Positions 62,901-64,000 of a stretch of 64,000 nt of DNA are shown in pieces; position 1 is the stretch's first letter; the number at the start of each line of letters is the position of its first letter. This DNA is from Pipra filicauda (Eukaryota; Chordata; Aves; Passeriformes; Pipridae): assembly GCF_003945595.2 (NCBI RefSeq), contig NW_024104304.1, positions 248,001 to 312,000 on the forward strand, given 5' to 3'. Under the pieces are notes generated by a model that was not told where the DNA came from, made no database searches, and saw only the letters and a list, made by a program, of their open reading frames with translations. Both the position numbers and the translations under genes were made by a program.

Positions 62901-64000
62901 TTCACTCAGAAATGTCAGGAGAAATTTTAACCAGAGTGGGAATTTCACAATGAATACATTTCTATTTTTGAAATAGAACCATATCTTTAAGCACTTTTAT
63001 GATTAAATGGAGGCATTTTCAGTGGGTTTTACTGTGCACTATTCGACGAGATACCTCTCCTGTTTCCTAGCCGGACAGCCCACATGTCTGCACAGTGTTA
63101 GAGAAAGGAACCCTGCAGCTTCCAGGCTCCTTTCCACAAATGTGGGCTTCTGGCTCCTCATCTGAGCATACCGGCACCCTGCAGCCACAGCCCCATACAG
63201 GGCTTCTGCCATCTATGAACACAGTCCTGGCTTCTCTGCCCTGACTGCCACTTCTACAGCACTGGTGTTGGGATCTTTTTAAAAACATTTTAAAAACTGT
63301 TTTCATCATAGTTTTTAAAAATTCTAATTAAAGTTTGGGAATTTCCACATTCAGTTCAGTTATGAAGCATGAAAAAATTTTCCCATAATTTTAAGTGACC
63401 TTCAGCCATATTTTGTTGTAGATGGGTTAGAGGAAAGAGTAAAAGCATAATGCCTTGGTTATAAGGAGAAGAAATTAAGCAGTTAATTGTATTCTGGTGT
63501 GAATAACATTACCTCACTGTCTAATACGAGTAAACAGAAAGAATCAGAAATATGCTTATGAGTACTTCAAGGGCATTATTAATTTTGATAGATCTGTATG
63601 TACATCAATGTATCTGAGAATAGAGATCTGGTTCTTGGATCTATGTCCTGAGGTACAGAATATAGGTCCTGCTACTTAGAAATGCTAAATTTTTACTAAA
63701 TTAAGAGATTTCAAAGCACGAAGGGTAGCCAGGCTCAGTAATTTTTTAAAAAATCTTTATGGGGAATACAAGTTTTTTACTAGCTATATCAATTCCATTT
63801 GTAAAGAGGAAACCAATTAGGAAGTTTTGTTTCTTGCTAAATGCACAAATGCTTTTCACAGAAAGGTTTAGTGGAAATCTGTGCACTTACCTACGTGGTT
63901 TTATCCACAAGAATTCATACCAAGTCAGCAAACCAAGAAAAATCCAAATGCATGCAAAAAAGAAAGAAAGAGTAAGCAAAAAGATTTCTCAAAGATTCAC
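56948..64000. other. Intergenic, nothing recognised
   Basis: AT-rich DNA with scattered short open frames (up to 108 codons at 58139-58465 minus) and no recognisable exon, RNA gene or transposon. A short GGT/GAT-rich run sits at about 59005-59025, and A-rich tracts at about 59946-59960. The final 900 bases, including a slightly GC-richer patch at 63065-63260, also show no supported feature. Confidence 0.45.

Noticed and set aside
1..64000. CRISPR array, operon, phage or bacterial defence system
   Set aside because: Base composition, intron signals and avian retroelements show vertebrate nuclear DNA; no spaced direct repeats or gene clusters of that kind were seen.

Overview
The window looks like nuclear DNA from a bird. 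It is AT-rich and sparsely genic, and it holds several 3' fragments of CR1, the main LINE family of bird genomes. It also has two LTRs of an ERVL-like family widespread in birds, a CpG-island promoter with intron/exon structure, and no bacterial-style gene packing. Family names rest on recognising known consensus sequences by eye; no database search was possible.

Layout. From 1 to 6700 lies what I read as the first intron of a minus-strand gene whose CpG-island promoter and first coding exon sit at about 6420-7310. That exon (6701-6805, minus strand) encodes 35 residues starting MGTVPSALKQCL. It has a strong Kozak context and ends in a consensus CAG|GTACC splice donor in phase 0. I could not name the gene. 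From 7.3 kb to 64 kb I find no exon I can defend strongly. The best candidate is an open frame at 49346-49640 on the minus strand with a splice-acceptor-like start, a downstream AATAAA and then a 65-nt A tract; it could be a terminal exon, a retrocopy or chance.

Most of the recognisable content of the intergenic part is mobile-element debris. CR1 fragments lie at 13.1, 33.4, 47.3 and 47.6-48.2 kb. LTRs lie at 13.3 kb (internally deleted, plus) and 56.3-56.9 kb (complete solo LTR, minus, with a 5-bp target duplication). At 28.84-29.26 kb is the 3' end of a non-CR1 LINE that still has an open 127-codon frame ending in a zinc-finger-like tail. There is also a possible hAT/Charlie-like DNA transposon remnant at 38.7 kb and an old amniote interspersed repeat at 44.1 kb. 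Simple repeats include a TTGGG/TTGGA minisatellite with a G-quadruplex motif (29.7 kb), an AT decamer array (31.9 kb), and long A or T tracts. Several perfect inverted repeats have no obvious parent element.

No operon, CRISPR array, tRNA, rRNA or defence system is visible. Many open frames of 60-140 codons occur but most look like chance in AT-rich DNA. I did not find an undescribed multi-gene system. The items most worth checking are the unnamed N-myristoylation-type first exon, the intact LINE tail, and the poly(A)-tailed open frame near 49.3 kb.
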